In this document: piece by piece, positions 49,356 through 58,056 of the stretch
Numbering within the stretch: the first letter of the stretch is position 1
Layout of the letters: each line of letters starts with the position of its first letter
Source of the DNA: an uncultured Eubacteriales bacterium
Lineage (GTDB): Bacteria > Bacillota > Clostridia > Monoglobales > Monoglobaceae
Length of the DNA: 59,613 nt
NCBI GenBank assembly: GCA_958352815.1
Contig: CATWQA010000010.1
Location: 1 to 59,613 of the forward strand
Reading direction: 5' to 3'
Made by a program: the position numbers and the translations under genes
The notes under the pieces: generated by a model
Seen by the model: the letters and a program-made list of their open reading frames with translations, nothing else
What the model was told of the DNA's origin: nothing
Databases searched by the model: none

Positions 49356-50165
49356 ATGCTTAAGGATATAACTCTGGGTCAATACTTCCCCGGGAACTCG
49401 TTTATTCATCGGCTTGACCCCCGAACGAAAATTTTGATTATGGTAGCCTATGTGGTGCTGGTGTTTGTTATACAGAATTTTTACGGATACATTGCTCTGA
49501 CATTGTTTTTGTGCTTGTGCGTGGGTGCGTCAAAAATATCTCCCAAGTACCTGATTAAGGGTCTGAGGCCGATTTTGGTGTTTATTGTGTTCACCGGTCT
49601 GTTCAATTTGTTTTTAACCTCGGGCACGCCGGTGTGGAGCTTTGGAATTTTGACCATAACCCGAGAGGGCATTCGGTTTGCGGCGTTTATGGTTCTGCGG
49701 CTGGTGTTTCTGATTTTGGGAACCTCCCTGCTGACCCTGACCACATCGCCCATTGCGCTGACGGACGGTCTTGAATGCCTGTTGGCGCCCTTTAAGAGGT
49801 TCCACGTGCCCTCCCACGAAATAGCCATGATGATGACTATCGCCCTGAGGTTTATACCCACTCTGCTGGACGAGACAGACAAGATAATGAAGGCTCAGTC
49901 CGCAAGGGGCGCGTCTATTGACAGCGGCAATATTTTCAGCCGTGCAAAGGCTATGGTGCCCATATTAATACCCCTGTTTATCAGCGCTTTTAGGAGGGCG
50001 GACGAGCTGGCAACTGCCATGGAGTGCCGCTGTTACCGCGGGGGCGACGGCAGAACGCGTATGTATGAGTTAAAGTTCTCGGCGGTGGACGTTGGGGGCT
50101 GGATATACATGGGGGTTCTGCTGGCGGTTATTATAGTCTTGAATTATATGTTTGGAAGTTTTTGA
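49356..50165 (+). CDS. ecfT: Energy-coupling factor transmembrane protein EcfT
   Basis: A 269-residue membrane protein that links the two EcfA ATPases to the S components. It has four to six hydrophobic helices (MVAYVVLVFVIQNFYGYIAL, FIVFTGLFNLFLTS) and the two Ala-Arg-Gly coupling motifs: ARG in AQSARGASID near residue 186 and the second basic motif in ATAMECRCYRGGDGR near 220. AGAGGAAAGG precedes the ATG. Its stop overlaps the region of the truA start. No S component gene is in the window, as usual for this shared module. Confidence 0.93.
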   Translation: MLKDITLGQYFPGNSFIHRLDPRTKILIMVAYVVLVFVIQNFYGYIALTLFLCLCVGASKISPKYLIKGLRPILVFIVFTGLFNLFLTSGTPVWSFGILTITREGIRFAAFMVLRLVFLILGTSLLTLTTSPIALTDGLECLLAPFKRFHVPSHEIAMMMTIALRFIPTLLDETDKIMKAQSARGASIDSGNIFSRAKAMVPILIPLFISAFRRADELATAMECRCYRGGDGRTRMYELKFSAVDVGGWIYMGVLLAVIIVLNYMFGSF

Positions 50166-50167
50166 TT

Positions 50168-50914
50168 ATGAAAAATATCGCGATGAGAATTACCTATGTG
50201 GGAACCAACTACCACGGCTGGCAGTATCAGGAGAACGGCATAACCGTTCAGGAGGCGGTGGAGACCGCTATTAGAAAGACAACAGGAGCCCCCGTGAGAG
50301 TTACGGGATGCAGCCGCACCGACGCAGGGGTTCACGCTTTGGACTACGTGTTAAACTTTAGGTCGGACACCAAAATCCCTTTGGAGCGGCTGCCCTACGC
50401 CCTTAACTACCACCTGGGCGGAGACATTACGGCAATCGAGGCATGGGAGGCGGAGCCGGAGTTTAACGCCCGATTTTCCGCAAGGGGAAAAAGATATGTG
50501 TATAACATCTGGAACCATGTTTTTAAGAACCCCTTTATGGCGGGCTATAGCTGGCACTTTCCCTATAAGCTGGACGTTGAGCGAATGAAAAAGGCGGCGG
50601 CAGCCTTTGTGGGAACACACGATTTTAAGGGCTTTATGGCAAGCGGCGGGCAGCAGAAAACCACCGTCCGCACCATCCGCGTGTGTACGGCGGAGCGGGA
50701 TGAGAACACCCCTGAGCTGATTAAAATAACCGTTGAGGCAGACTCGTTTTTATACAACATGGTTCGGATTATTGCGGGAACCCTGGCGGACGTAGGAACC
50801 GGCAGGCTGGAACCCGAGGCCATGGCTGACATAATCGGCGGCGGCGACAGGCGGCTGGGAGGCATAACCGCTCCGCCCCAAGGACTGTTTCTCAAAAAGG
50901 TGTATTTTGATTAA
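50168..50914 (+). CDS. truA: tRNA pseudouridine synthase A
   Basis: A 248-residue enzyme that makes pseudouridine at positions 38-40 of tRNA anticodon stems. The catalytic Asp lies in GCSRTDAGVHAL near residue 51, and YTGTNYHGWQYQ-type start (YVGTNYHGWQYQ) and FLYNMVRIIAGTL near residue 200 are family signatures. The ATG at 50168 has GGAAG upstream; an ATG five codons later is also possible. The ecfA1-ecfA2-ecfT-truA order is conserved in Firmicutes. Confidence 0.95.
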   Translation: MKNIAMRITYVGTNYHGWQYQENGITVQEAVETAIRKTTGAPVRVTGCSRTDAGVHALDYVLNFRSDTKIPLERLPYALNYHLGGDITAIEAWEAEPEFNARFSARGKRYVYNIWNHVFKNPFMAGYSWHFPYKLDVERMKKAAAAFVGTHDFKGFMASGGQQKTTVRTIRVCTAERDENTPELIKITVEADSFLYNMVRIIAGTLADVGTGRLEPEAMADIIGGGDRRLGGITAPPQGLFLKKVYFD

Positions 50915-50935
50915 TCATATTAAAGGAAGATTGAT

Positions 50936-52159
50936 ATGAAATTTGATATAAACAAGGAGTTCAGCTTTGAACAGATAGGAAAGTTCATTAAGGGAAAATG
51001 GAATGAATTTGCGGCGTTCATAAAGCGGCTGGACAGCAGCAGCATTAAAAATGTTAAGATCAAGGGCAAGACGGTGCGTATGAATGCCATTCGTCTGGGC
51101 TTTGTTGTGGCTGTGATTGCCATAATGCTGGCGCTTTTTGTGAACCTGGTGGTTATACCCAACACAACCTATCGCGCCTATTCGGATCTTGAGTTTGACA
51201 CGGGCGGACAATATGTTCAGCACCCCTTCGGAAGTGATGTTCTGCTCCTTAACAACAGCGGTATGCGGCTTGTGGACAACAAGGGCAGAGATAAGTGGGA
51301 GGTCAAAATGACTCTGACCTGCCCCACGGTTGATATTGCGGGAAAGTACGCCCTGCTGGCGGATTTGGACGGCAACAACAGCCTGAACCTTTATGACATA
51401 AAGGGCAACAACCTGCGCACCTATCCCATATCCACCGATATATACGGGGCGAAGGTGAACAGCAGAGGAGTTGTGGCGGCGGCAATCAGCGAGGAGGGCT
51501 ACAAGGGCGCCGTTGTGGTTTACGATAAAAAGGGCAATGAAATCTTCAAGTGGAACAGCGGCGAGGGATACATAACCGACGTTGACATTTCAGCCAACAG
51601 CAGAGCCGTTGCGGTTTCTCAGATGATGAGCGACGGGGAGGAGACCTACTCCAAAATTCATGTAATGAATATTTCAAGCGGAAACGAAATTGCCTGCGTG
51701 ACCTGCGAGGGCGCACTGGTGGCAAAGGTGAGCTTTGACAAAAGCGATAATATAATCGCCGTGAGCCAGAGCAAGGTTTACGGCTTCGGCAAGAGGGGCA
51801 ACAGTATTTTTGAGTTTGATCTTGCGGGAAAATCTCCTACTCTCTATGATGTGGAAAACAGCGATAATCTCTTGTTCCTCTGCCGCGACTCAAGAGGCAA
51901 CTCGGTTCTGGAGATTTACAGCAGGCGCGGCAAGTTCCTGGGCAGCTATACCAGCAGCGATGAGATTAAGAACATCTCCGCCCATAAGGACAGCATAGTC
52001 GTCGCCACCTCTCGAAACTTGATTTCCCTGAGCCGCAAGGGCAAGCCCGGAAAGAATATAGAGATTTCCCATGACATTATGAATATGGGAATTTACGGAA
52101 ACAACCGCAACGTTCTGGTTCTGGGCGGAAGCAAGGCGGACATTGTCAGGATAAAGTAG
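50936..52159 (+). CDS. DUF5711 membrane-anchored propeller-like protein
   Basis: A 407-residue protein with a basic cytoplasmic region, one membrane segment near residues 60-82 (LGFVVAVIAIMLALFVNLVV) and a large outer domain of repeated beta units, many with the pattern of a hydrophobic strand followed by N/D-G turns (LLADLDGNNSLNLYDIKGNN, VVVYDKKGNEIFKWNSGEGY). It fits the DUF5711 family, which is frequent in Clostridia and thought to be a beta-propeller of unknown function. It lies directly between truA and cvpA with short gaps. Confidence 0.8.
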   Translation: MKFDINKEFSFEQIGKFIKGKWNEFAAFIKRLDSSSIKNVKIKGKTVRMNAIRLGFVVAVIAIMLALFVNLVVIPNTTYRAYSDLEFDTGGQYVQHPFGSDVLLLNNSGMRLVDNKGRDKWEVKMTLTCPTVDIAGKYALLADLDGNNSLNLYDIKGNNLRTYPISTDIYGAKVNSRGVVAAAISEEGYKGAVVVYDKKGNEIFKWNSGEGYITDVDISANSRAVAVSQMMSDGEETYSKIHVMNISSGNEIACVTCEGALVAKVSFDKSDNIIAVSQSKVYGFGKRGNSIFEFDLAGKSPTLYDVENSDNLLFLCRDSRGNSVLEIYSRRGKFLGSYTSSDEIKNISAHKDSIVVATSRNLISLSRKGKPGKNIEISHDIMNMGIYGNNRNVLVLGGSKADIVRIK

Positions 52160-52193
52160 TATGAAACTCAAAAAAATGTTGGGAGGATAAAAT

Positions 52194-52838
52194 TTGATTG
52201 ATATATTAACCGCCGCCGTGTTCATAATATGTATATGGCGGGGCTATAAAAACGGACTTTTCAAGTCGGCGTACAAGGTGGCGGCGTTTATTCTCTGTAT
52301 AGCCGTGGCATATTTGGCTTATCCCTACGTCAGGGATATAATATCGGGCAGCGCTTTCGGGGACGTCATATATTCCACGATTGAGAGCCGATATGTTATT
52401 CCCGGCCTTGAAAACGGCGGGCTGGGGGACGCCGCCCTGCCCCAATACATGAGAAGCATGGTGGCAAACGGCCAGCTGCTGCTGGCAGACGCCCTTACAG
52501 GTTTTATATCAAACCTAATCATAAACATAATCGCGTTTTTACTTGTTTTTATTGTTTCCGGAATTATAGTTTCTGTTATAGGCAAGCTGGTGCACATATT
52601 CTCAAGGCTTCCGGTTATAAGGTTTTTCGACAGAGGTCTGGGTCTTATTCTGGGATTGCTGGAAGCGGTGCTTATTATATACATTATTTTGGCGCTTTTG
52701 TTCGCGGTGACTCCGCTGCGGGAGAGCGTTGCCGCCGATAAGTATATTTCCGAGTCCACTCTGACCAAGTATATGTACGAGAACAATCCAATCGTCACAT
52801 TGGTGTCCCCTACGGACTACGACAATCTAACCCGATAA
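52194..52838 (+). CDS. cvpA: CvpA family membrane protein
   Basis: A 214-residue membrane protein with four predicted helices, starting IDILTAAVFIICIWRGYKNGLF, the typical CvpA opening with its Arg-Gly after the first helix. CvpA was first linked to colicin V production but is general in bacteria and is connected to envelope homeostasis. The start is a TTG 11 bases after GGAGG. No disulfide or catalytic motifs are visible. Confidence 0.85.
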   Translation: MIDILTAAVFIICIWRGYKNGLFKSAYKVAAFILCIAVAYLAYPYVRDIISGSAFGDVIYSTIESRYVIPGLENGGLGDAALPQYMRSMVANGQLLLADALTGFISNLIINIIAFLLVFIVSGIIVSVIGKLVHIFSRLPVIRFFDRGLGLILGLLEAVLIIYIILALLFAVTPLRESVAADKYISESTLTKYMYENNPIVTLVSPTDYDNLTR

Positions 52839-52860
52839 CGCAACAAATCAGGAGGAAAAG

Positions 52861-54216
52861 ATGAACATAAACGTAAATAATACTGACCCCCGCCAAATGA
52901 AGATAACGGAGCTTAAGGAGTACGCCAAGGCTCTGGGAGTTAAGGGGTTTTCCAAGCTGAAGAAGCAGGAGCTTCTGGAGGCGGTGCTCTCAGCTGCGCC
53001 AAAGGCAAAAGGGGCGTCTGATGAAAAAAATGAGAAGCCTAAGCCGCCTGCCGAGAAAAAGATAACCCGCCCACCGGCGAAAACCGACGGGGGAGAGCAG
53101 GAAGAGAACAAGATAATGTCGGGAGTGCTGGAGGTTTTGGAGGATGGCTACGGCTTTCTCCGCTCGGATAATTACCAGTCCGGCATTGATGATGTGTATG
53201 TGCCCCAGTCGCAGATACGCAGGTTCAGGCTTAAAACAGGCGACTATGTTGAGGGCAATACCAGAATGCAGCACGAGGGCGAGCGTTACCGCGCCTTGGT
53301 GTATGTTCAGACGGTAAACGGCGACAGGCCGCTGGGGCTCACACAGCGTCCGAGCTTTGAGGATCTGACCCCTGTTTACCCAAGCGAGGTTTTGAAGCTG
53401 GAAACCGAAAGAACCGACTATGCTATGCGGATGATTGACCTTATGGCTCCCGTAGGCAAGGGGCAGAGAGGAATTATTGTGGCTCCCCCAAAGGCGGGCA
53501 AGACCACATTGCTCAAAAGCATTGCCAACAGCATAACCAAAAACAATCCTGAGGTTAAGCTCATAGTGCTGCTTATAGACGAGCGTCCCGAGGAGGTTAC
53601 CGATATGCAGAGGAGCATACACGGGGACGTGGTTTTCTCCACCTTTGACGAGGAGCCTCAGAACCACACCAAGGTGGCGGAGATCGTGCTGGAGCGGGCA
53701 AAACGCCTTGTGGAGCACAAAAAGGACGTGGTTATATTGCTGGACAGCATAACCCGCCTTGCAAGAGCCTATAACCTGACTATCGCCCCTACGGGCAGAA
53801 CCCTGTCGGGAGGTCTTGACCCGGGAGCCCTGTTTAAGCCAAAGCGGTTTTTCGGAGCGGCGAGGAAGGTTGAGGAGGGCGGAAGCCTGACAATCCTTGC
53901 CACAGCCCTGATCGAGACGGGAAGCCGTATGGACGACATGATTTATGAGGAATTTAAGGGCACGGGCAACATGGAGGTTCATCTTGACAGAAAGCTCCAG
54001 GAACGCCGCGTGTTCCCTGCAATCGATATTTCCAAGTCGGGCACCAGAAAGGAAGAGCTGCTGCTCACCCCTCGTGAAAAGGACGCGGTGTGGCGTATAC
54101 GCAAGGCTTTGGCGGGGCAGAATACCGCCGAGGTCACCGAAACTATATTGAGATATGTAATGGGCTCCAAGAATAATGACGAGCTTGTGAGCGTTATTGA
54201 AAAAGTGTTTAAGTAA
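52861..54216 (+). CDS. rho: Transcription termination factor Rho
   Basis: A 451-residue hexameric RNA helicase that ends transcription. Order: an N-terminal Rho_N helical domain (QMKITELKEYAKALGVKGFSKL), a short charged linker (about residues 38-85, rich in K, E, P), the OB-fold RNA-binding domain (GVLEVLEDGYGFLRSDNYQSG near 85), Walker A APPKAGKTTLL near residue 205, Walker B VVILLDSITRLARAYN near 290 and the Q/R loops to the end. The linker is modest compared with relatives carrying long insertions. AGGAGG precedes the ATG. It is cotranscribed with cvpA upstream. Confidence 0.96.
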   Translation: MNINVNNTDPRQMKITELKEYAKALGVKGFSKLKKQELLEAVLSAAPKAKGASDEKNEKPKPPAEKKITRPPAKTDGGEQEENKIMSGVLEVLEDGYGFLRSDNYQSGIDDVYVPQSQIRRFRLKTGDYVEGNTRMQHEGERYRALVYVQTVNGDRPLGLTQRPSFEDLTPVYPSEVLKLETERTDYAMRMIDLMAPVGKGQRGIIVAPPKAGKTTLLKSIANSITKNNPEVKLIVLLIDERPEEVTDMQRSIHGDVVFSTFDEEPQNHTKVAEIVLERAKRLVEHKKDVVILLDSITRLARAYNLTIAPTGRTLSGGLDPGALFKPKRFFGAARKVEEGGSLTILATALIETGSRMDDMIYEEFKGTGNMEVHLDRKLQERRVFPAIDISKSGTRKEELLLTPREKDAVWRIRKALAGQNTAEVTETILRYVMGSKNNDELVSVIEKVFK

Positions 54217-54244
54217 CTTAAAAAGAGTATTAGGAGAATTGATT

Positions 54245-55324
54245 ATGAAAAAACTATCTTTAATTTTAGCGGCTGCAATAGCGGCCTTGTCGGTGGCGGT
54301 TCCCGCTGCCGCGGCGGGAGATAAGCTGGCGTTCGGCATAGGCTCAAGAGATGAGGCGGTACCTACCGCAGCCCCGTCGGCAAGCGGCGGCGCTCCCTCA
54401 TGGGTGCAGGATATTTATGCCACCCCGTCGCCTACTCCATTGCCCACAAAGGACCCAAAGGCAACACCGGAGCCTACGGTTGACCCCAATGCCACGGCAG
54501 AGCCATCCCAAACTCCGGAGGCAACCGCAGCGCCCACCCAAAAGCCTACAGAGGTGCGGGCGGGAACACCCGAGGCAGAGACCGTTAAGGTGCCGATTTT
54601 GCTCTATCACCATATATCGGACGAGTTTGACCATTCAAATGCCATATCTATTATATCGCCCAAGGATTTCAGGCTGCATATGACGGCAATAAAGACTCAG
54701 TATACCCCTATAAGCCTTAGGGAGTACGTGGAGTTTGTGAACTGCCGCGACGGCTCAAAGACAATCCCAACCAATCCCATAATCGTCACCTTTGACGATG
54801 GGTATCTGTCCAACTATGAGATAGCCTACCCGATTTTAAAGGAGCTGGAAATCCCCGCCACAATCTTTGTGGTTACCGACACGGTAGGCGCTGTGGCAGG
54901 CGAGGGCAAGGTGAACTATACCCACTTCACCTGGGAACAGGCAAAGGAGATGCAAGACAGCGGGCTTATAGATATTCAGTCTCACACCAACGACCATGTT
55001 AAGCTGGGGGAGATAGACAGGGACACTGTGAACTATGAGCTCAGAAAATCCAAGTACCTCATTGAGAAGAACGTGGGCAACACTGTTGATATGATAGCAT
55101 ATCCCTACGGCTCATATTCGGATGAGGCTATCGAAGCCTCCGCCAAGGCAGGATATACCGCCCAGTGCCTTGTGGGAGATGACGCCACGGATATAGATTA
55201 TGAGGTGAACATTCCCAGAGACGGAGTGAACAACATGACCAGAATAACGGTGAGCGGGCTCATGGGTAACGTCAACGTTATCGAGCTGGTACGCCGTGCT
55301 ATTTCAAATAAGGTAATACAATAA
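54245..55324 (+). CDS. Secreted polysaccharide deacetylase
   Basis: A 359-residue protein with a signal peptide (KKLSLILAAAIAALSVAVPAAAA), a Pro/Thr/Ala-rich linker (about residues 60-108) and a NodB-fold deacetylase domain. Motif 1 is TFDDGYLSN near residue 183 (catalytic and metal Asp), motif 2 is SHTNDH near 246 (metal His pair) and motif 3 is AYPYGSYS near 285. Such enzymes remove acetyl groups from peptidoglycan or wall polysaccharides. The linker suggests anchoring through or away from the wall. I start at the ATG at 54245 after a GGAGAA signal; a longer open frame overlaps rho. Confidence 0.88.
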   Translation: MKKLSLILAAAIAALSVAVPAAAAGDKLAFGIGSRDEAVPTAAPSASGGAPSWVQDIYATPSPTPLPTKDPKATPEPTVDPNATAEPSQTPEATAAPTQKPTEVRAGTPEAETVKVPILLYHHISDEFDHSNAISIISPKDFRLHMTAIKTQYTPISLREYVEFVNCRDGSKTIPTNPIIVTFDDGYLSNYEIAYPILKELEIPATIFVVTDTVGAVAGEGKVNYTHFTWEQAKEMQDSGLIDIQSHTNDHVKLGEIDRDTVNYELRKSKYLIEKNVGNTVDMIAYPYGSYSDEAIEASAKAGYTAQCLVGDDATDIDYEVNIPRDGVNNMTRITVSGLMGNVNVIELVRRAISNKVIQ

Positions 55325-55342
55325 AGTAAGGAGGAGTATTTT

Positions 55343-55657
55343 ATGTCAAAGGTTGTAACAATCACAAAGGATAACTTTGAGGAGGAGGTTTTGAACTCGT
55401 CAAAGCCCGTGCTGGTGGATTTTTGGGCGTCCTGGTGCGGCCCCTGCCGCATGGTTTCCCCTATTGTCGATGAGATTGCGGAGGAAATCGATTCTATCAA
55501 AGTGGGAAAAATCAACGTGGACGAGGAGCAGGACTTAGCCGCAAGGTATCAGGTTATGTCAATCCCCACATTAATGCTGTTCAAGGGCGGCAGTGCGGTT
55601 AAGACTGCTGTGGGTGCTCAACCTAAGCCTGCCATTATTAAATTCGCCACAGAGTAG
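55343..55657 (+). CDS. trxA: Thioredoxin
   Basis: A 104-residue thioredoxin with the active site WCGPCRMVSP near residue 31 and the cis-Pro loop MSIPTLMLFKGG near 73. It reduces protein disulfides in the cytoplasm with electrons from the reductase encoded 5-14 bases downstream. AAGGAGGA precedes the ATG. Confidence 0.96.
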   Translation: MSKVVTITKDNFEEEVLNSSKPVLVDFWASWCGPCRMVSPIVDEIAEEIDSIKVGKINVDEEQDLAARYQVMSIPTLMLFKGGSAVKTAVGAQPKPAIIKFATE

Positions 55658-55671
55658 GCGGGGTGACAGAA

Positions 55672-56562
55672 ATGTATGACGCAGTGATTATCGGCGGCGG
55701 CACGGCAGGAATGACCGCCGGAATTTACCTTGCGGGGCGGGGCAAGACCGCCGTTGTTCTTGAAAGAAGCAGCTACGGCGGCCAGATTATAAATGCCCTT
55801 AACGTGGAGAACTACCCGGGAATAAAGAGCATTTCAGGCTTCGATTTTGCCACTCAAATGTACGAACAGCTCCTTGCCGGAGGCGGAAGCCTTGAGTTTG
55901 GGGATGTAAAGGAGATACGGGTGAACAAGAATTCCAAAACAGTGGTGACGGAGGATGCCGAGTACGAATGCGAGAGGGTTATAATCGCCTCGGGGGCAAG
56001 CAACAGAAAGCTGGGCATCGAGGGCGAGGAAGCCCTGGTCGGCAGGGGTATATCCTACTGCGCTACCTGCGACGGCGGCTTTTTTAAGGGCAAGACCGTG
56101 GCGGTGGTGGGCGGAGGAAATACCGCCCTTGACGATGGAGTATACCTGGCGGATATTTGCGAAAGGGTGTATATTATCCACCGCAGAGACAGCTTCCGCG
56201 GGGAGCAAAAGACCGTGGACGAGCTCAGGGCAAAGTCCAATGTGGAGTTTGTGCTAAATGCTGTGACAGACAGTCTTATTTCCGGAGAGGATAATAAGCT
56301 TCGGGGCGTTGTCGTTAGGGACAAGGTCGGCGGCGAGCTCAGAGAGCTTAGGGTTGACGGGCTGTTTGTGGCAGTCGGGCAGGTTCCGAACACAGAGTTT
56401 GTCAAAGGTCTTGTGGATATGGATGAGTACGGCTATATCAAGGCGGGAGAGGACTGCCGCACAAGCGTTGACGGCATATATGCGGCGGGGGACTGCCGCA
56501 CAAAGGAGCTGCGCCAGCTGTGCACGGCGGCAGCAGACGGCGCAGCCTCCGCAATGTATTAG
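55672..56562 (+). CDS. trxB: Thioredoxin reductase
   Basis: A 296-residue FAD/NADPH disulfide reductase. FAD motif IIGGGTAGMTAGIYLAGRG is at the very start, the redox-active CATCDG motif near residue 129, the NADPH motif VVGGGNTALDDGVYLA near 144 and the C-terminal FAD motif GIYAAGDCRTKELRQ near 266. All key residues are present. I use the ATG at 55672, with GGGGTGA six bases upstream; a GTG three codons earlier is also possible. It forms a pair with trxA. Confidence 0.93.
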   Translation: MYDAVIIGGGTAGMTAGIYLAGRGKTAVVLERSSYGGQIINALNVENYPGIKSISGFDFATQMYEQLLAGGGSLEFGDVKEIRVNKNSKTVVTEDAEYECERVIIASGASNRKLGIEGEEALVGRGISYCATCDGGFFKGKTVAVVGGGNTALDDGVYLADICERVYIIHRRDSFRGEQKTVDELRAKSNVEFVLNAVTDSLISGEDNKLRGVVVRDKVGGELRELRVDGLFVAVGQVPNTEFVKGLVDMDEYGYIKAGEDCRTSVDGIYAAGDCRTKELRQLCTAAADGAASAMY

Positions 56563-56565
56563 TTT

Positions 56566-56910
56566 TTGATAAAGGCAAAGCCTTTAAAATTGTTGCCTAG
56601 CCCGGTTCCGCCCGCCAGACCCGGGCGGGGTCGGTTTTCCCCTTCGGGGAAACCGATTGGGGCGTTGCCCCAAACCCCATTTATATAATTTACTGTTATA
56701 AATATCCCGTTTATATACTTAAGCCCGCCCCGGCGCTTGGGGAGGTCGCGGCTGTGACCCCACTTCTTTGAAGTGGGACGGCTCATATTATTTCAGTTTG
56801 CACAAAGTATGCAATGTCAATAATAAACCTAAGTTGTTGCCGACAGAGCGCAACGGGGCGGGCGATTTGCCAAATTAATCAATTTAATTAAAATTATGCG
56901 GCGGTGAGAA
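56566..56910. repeat. Repeat block after trxB, with IG-95 inside a CG-block
   Basis: 56566-56592 is a collapsed TIR-93 (TTTTGATAAAGGCAAAGCCTTT-like, both ends fused). 56596-56690 is a twin-hairpin element without IG-95. 56720-56880 is a CG-block (reverse) that carries IG-95 copy 4 at 56752-56846. The rest is AT-rich. No gene is present before the short frame at 56912. Confidence 0.72.
56752..56846. repeat. IG-95 element, copy 4 (reverse)
   Basis: 95 bases running, on the plus strand, from CTGTGACCCC to CCGACAG. Hairpin CCCACTTC/GAAGTGGG, loop TTT. It lies inside a CG-block between the GCGACCTCCCC-type and GTTGCGCT parts, which are nearly adjacent in copies such as 16423. Confidence 0.78.
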
Positions 56911-56911
56911 T

Positions 56912-57010
56912 ATGTTTGAATTGATATTTTACACAAAAACGTCGTGTGATGCGGATAGTGCCCTTTACATATCATCTGTGCCGTGTCTGCCTTGTAGGCA
57001 AATAATTTAA
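56912..57010 (+). CDS. Possible very small protein, 32 residues
   Basis: A short frame with the start MFELIFYTKT, a ribosome-binding-site-like CGGTGAGA ahead of its ATG, and the end PCLPCRQII (a Cys pair). The start weakly recalls the opening of RelE/ParE-type toxins, so it could be the remnant of such a gene. No antitoxin gene is seen. Low confidence. Confidence 0.22.
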   Translation: MFELIFYTKTSCDADSALYISSVPCLPCRQII

Positions 57011-57019
57011 AAGAAATTC

Positions 57020-57047
57020 AAAAAGGTCACCGCAAGGCGACCTTTTT
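57020..57047 (-). terminator. Terminator of the dacF-dtd unit
   Basis: AAAAAGGTC (57020-57028) pairs with GACCTTTTT (57039-57047), with an inner CC/GG pair and one mismatch. It lies 7 bases after the dtd stop and could also work on the plus strand. Confidence 0.75.
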
Positions 57048-57054
57048 GCTGTTT

Positions 57055-57504
57055 TTAAATTCCGTTTCCGTCCTCTAATATTACGGTAAATGGCCCGTCG
57101 TTTACCAGGCTGACCTTCATGTCAGCTCCGAAAATTCCGTGGGCAACCTTGGTGAAGTAAGGCGCGGACTTTTGTATAAAGTATTCGTATATTTTGTTTG
57201 CGTGGTCGGGGGAGCCTGCTCTGATAAAGCTGGGTCGGTTGCCCTTGCGGCAGTCGGCATACAGGGTGAATTGAGACACTACAAGGAGTTCTCCGCCCAC
57301 GTCCGCGGCGGCAAGGTTGGTTTTGCCCTCCCCGTCCTGAAAAATTCGCAGCTTCGCCATTTTGGCAATGGCTTTATCCGCCTTTTCCTCTGTGTCCTCA
57401 TCTGAAACGCCCAGAAGCGCCAGATAGCCCTTGCCGATTTCGCCCACAACCTCTCCGTCTACTTCTACCTTTGCTTCAAGAACTCTCTGTAAAACAATCT
57501 TCAT
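57055..57504 (-). CDS. dtd: D-aminoacyl-tRNA deacylase
   Basis: A 149-residue enzyme that frees tRNA from wrongly attached D-amino acids (and glycine on tRNA-Ala). Both active-site signatures are present: VSQFTLYADCRKGNRPSF near residue 78 and VNDGPFTVIL near 133, the second giving the cross-subunit Gly-cisPro loop. The length is typical. It follows the nicotinamidase-like gene by 15 bases. Confidence 0.95.
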   Translation of the reverse strand: MKIVLQRVLEAKVEVDGEVVGEIGKGYLALLGVSDEDTEEKADKAIAKMAKLRIFQDGEGKTNLAAADVGGELLVVSQFTLYADCRKGNRPSFIRAGSPDHANKIYEYFIQKSAPYFTKVAHGIFGADMKVSLVNDGPFTVILEDGNGI

Positions 57505-57519
57505 GCTGTCTCCTCATTC

Positions 57520-58044
57520 CTATCGGTTTTCAATAATAATTTGGCACGCTTCCATAGCGTCAAGAGCGCGGTTGTGGCTCTCGGGCGTGACCCCGGCGCA
57601 GCATGCCGCATCAACCTTAACGGGAACCTCCGGCAGATACGCTTTAAGCAGCATGGCGTTTGAGATAACGCAGATGTCGGTGCAAAGTCCGATTAGGGTA
57701 ATGCTGTCTATCTCTGATTTCTCATGGAGAGCCCGGAGCCTTTCGCAAAGCTCCACGCTGCCGAAGGAGGGCTTGTCAATAACCTCGCTGTCCGCCAGCT
57801 GCTCTGTGATTTCGGGGCGGATTTCATGGCCGCTGCTGCCCTTAATGCAGTGGGGCACAGGCAGGAGACTGCCCTCCTGGGTCTCGGCATAATTCTCAGC
57901 GTGGGTGTCTCTTGTGGCGAAAATCATGCCTTCAAAGCCCTTGATTTTCGCCGTGACACGGGGCACAACAGAGACAGCCTCCGCTGTTCCCAAGGCCCCG
58001 TCAATAAAGTCGTTCTGCATGTCTACAACAATCAGTACGTCCAT
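57520..58044 (-). CDS. Nicotinamidase-like cysteine hydrolase
   Basis: A 174-residue isochorismatase-fold enzyme. The catalytic triad is visible as Asp in LIVVDMQNDFIDGALG near residue 8, Lys in HCIKGSSGHE near 70 and Cys in GLCTDICVISNAML near 128. The metal-binding D-x-H of nicotinamidases is in ATRDTHAENY near 48. A role in NAD salvage (nicotinamide to nicotinate) is likely, but relatives that act on other amides exist. It lies between dacF and dtd with gaps of 12 and 15 bases. Confidence 0.87.
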   Translation of the reverse strand: MDVLIVVDMQNDFIDGALGTAEAVSVVPRVTAKIKGFEGMIFATRDTHAENYAETQEGSLLPVPHCIKGSSGHEIRPEITEQLADSEVIDKPSFGSVELCERLRALHEKSEIDSITLIGLCTDICVISNAMLLKAYLPEVPVKVDAACCAGVTPESHNRALDAMEACQIIIENR

Positions 58045-58056
58045 TTAAATCATCCT

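Noticed and set aside
52990..54339. 449-codon open frame on the minus strand opposite rho
   Set aside because: It is fully antisense to rho, has no ribosome binding site or recognisable motif, and arises from the codon bias of rho.
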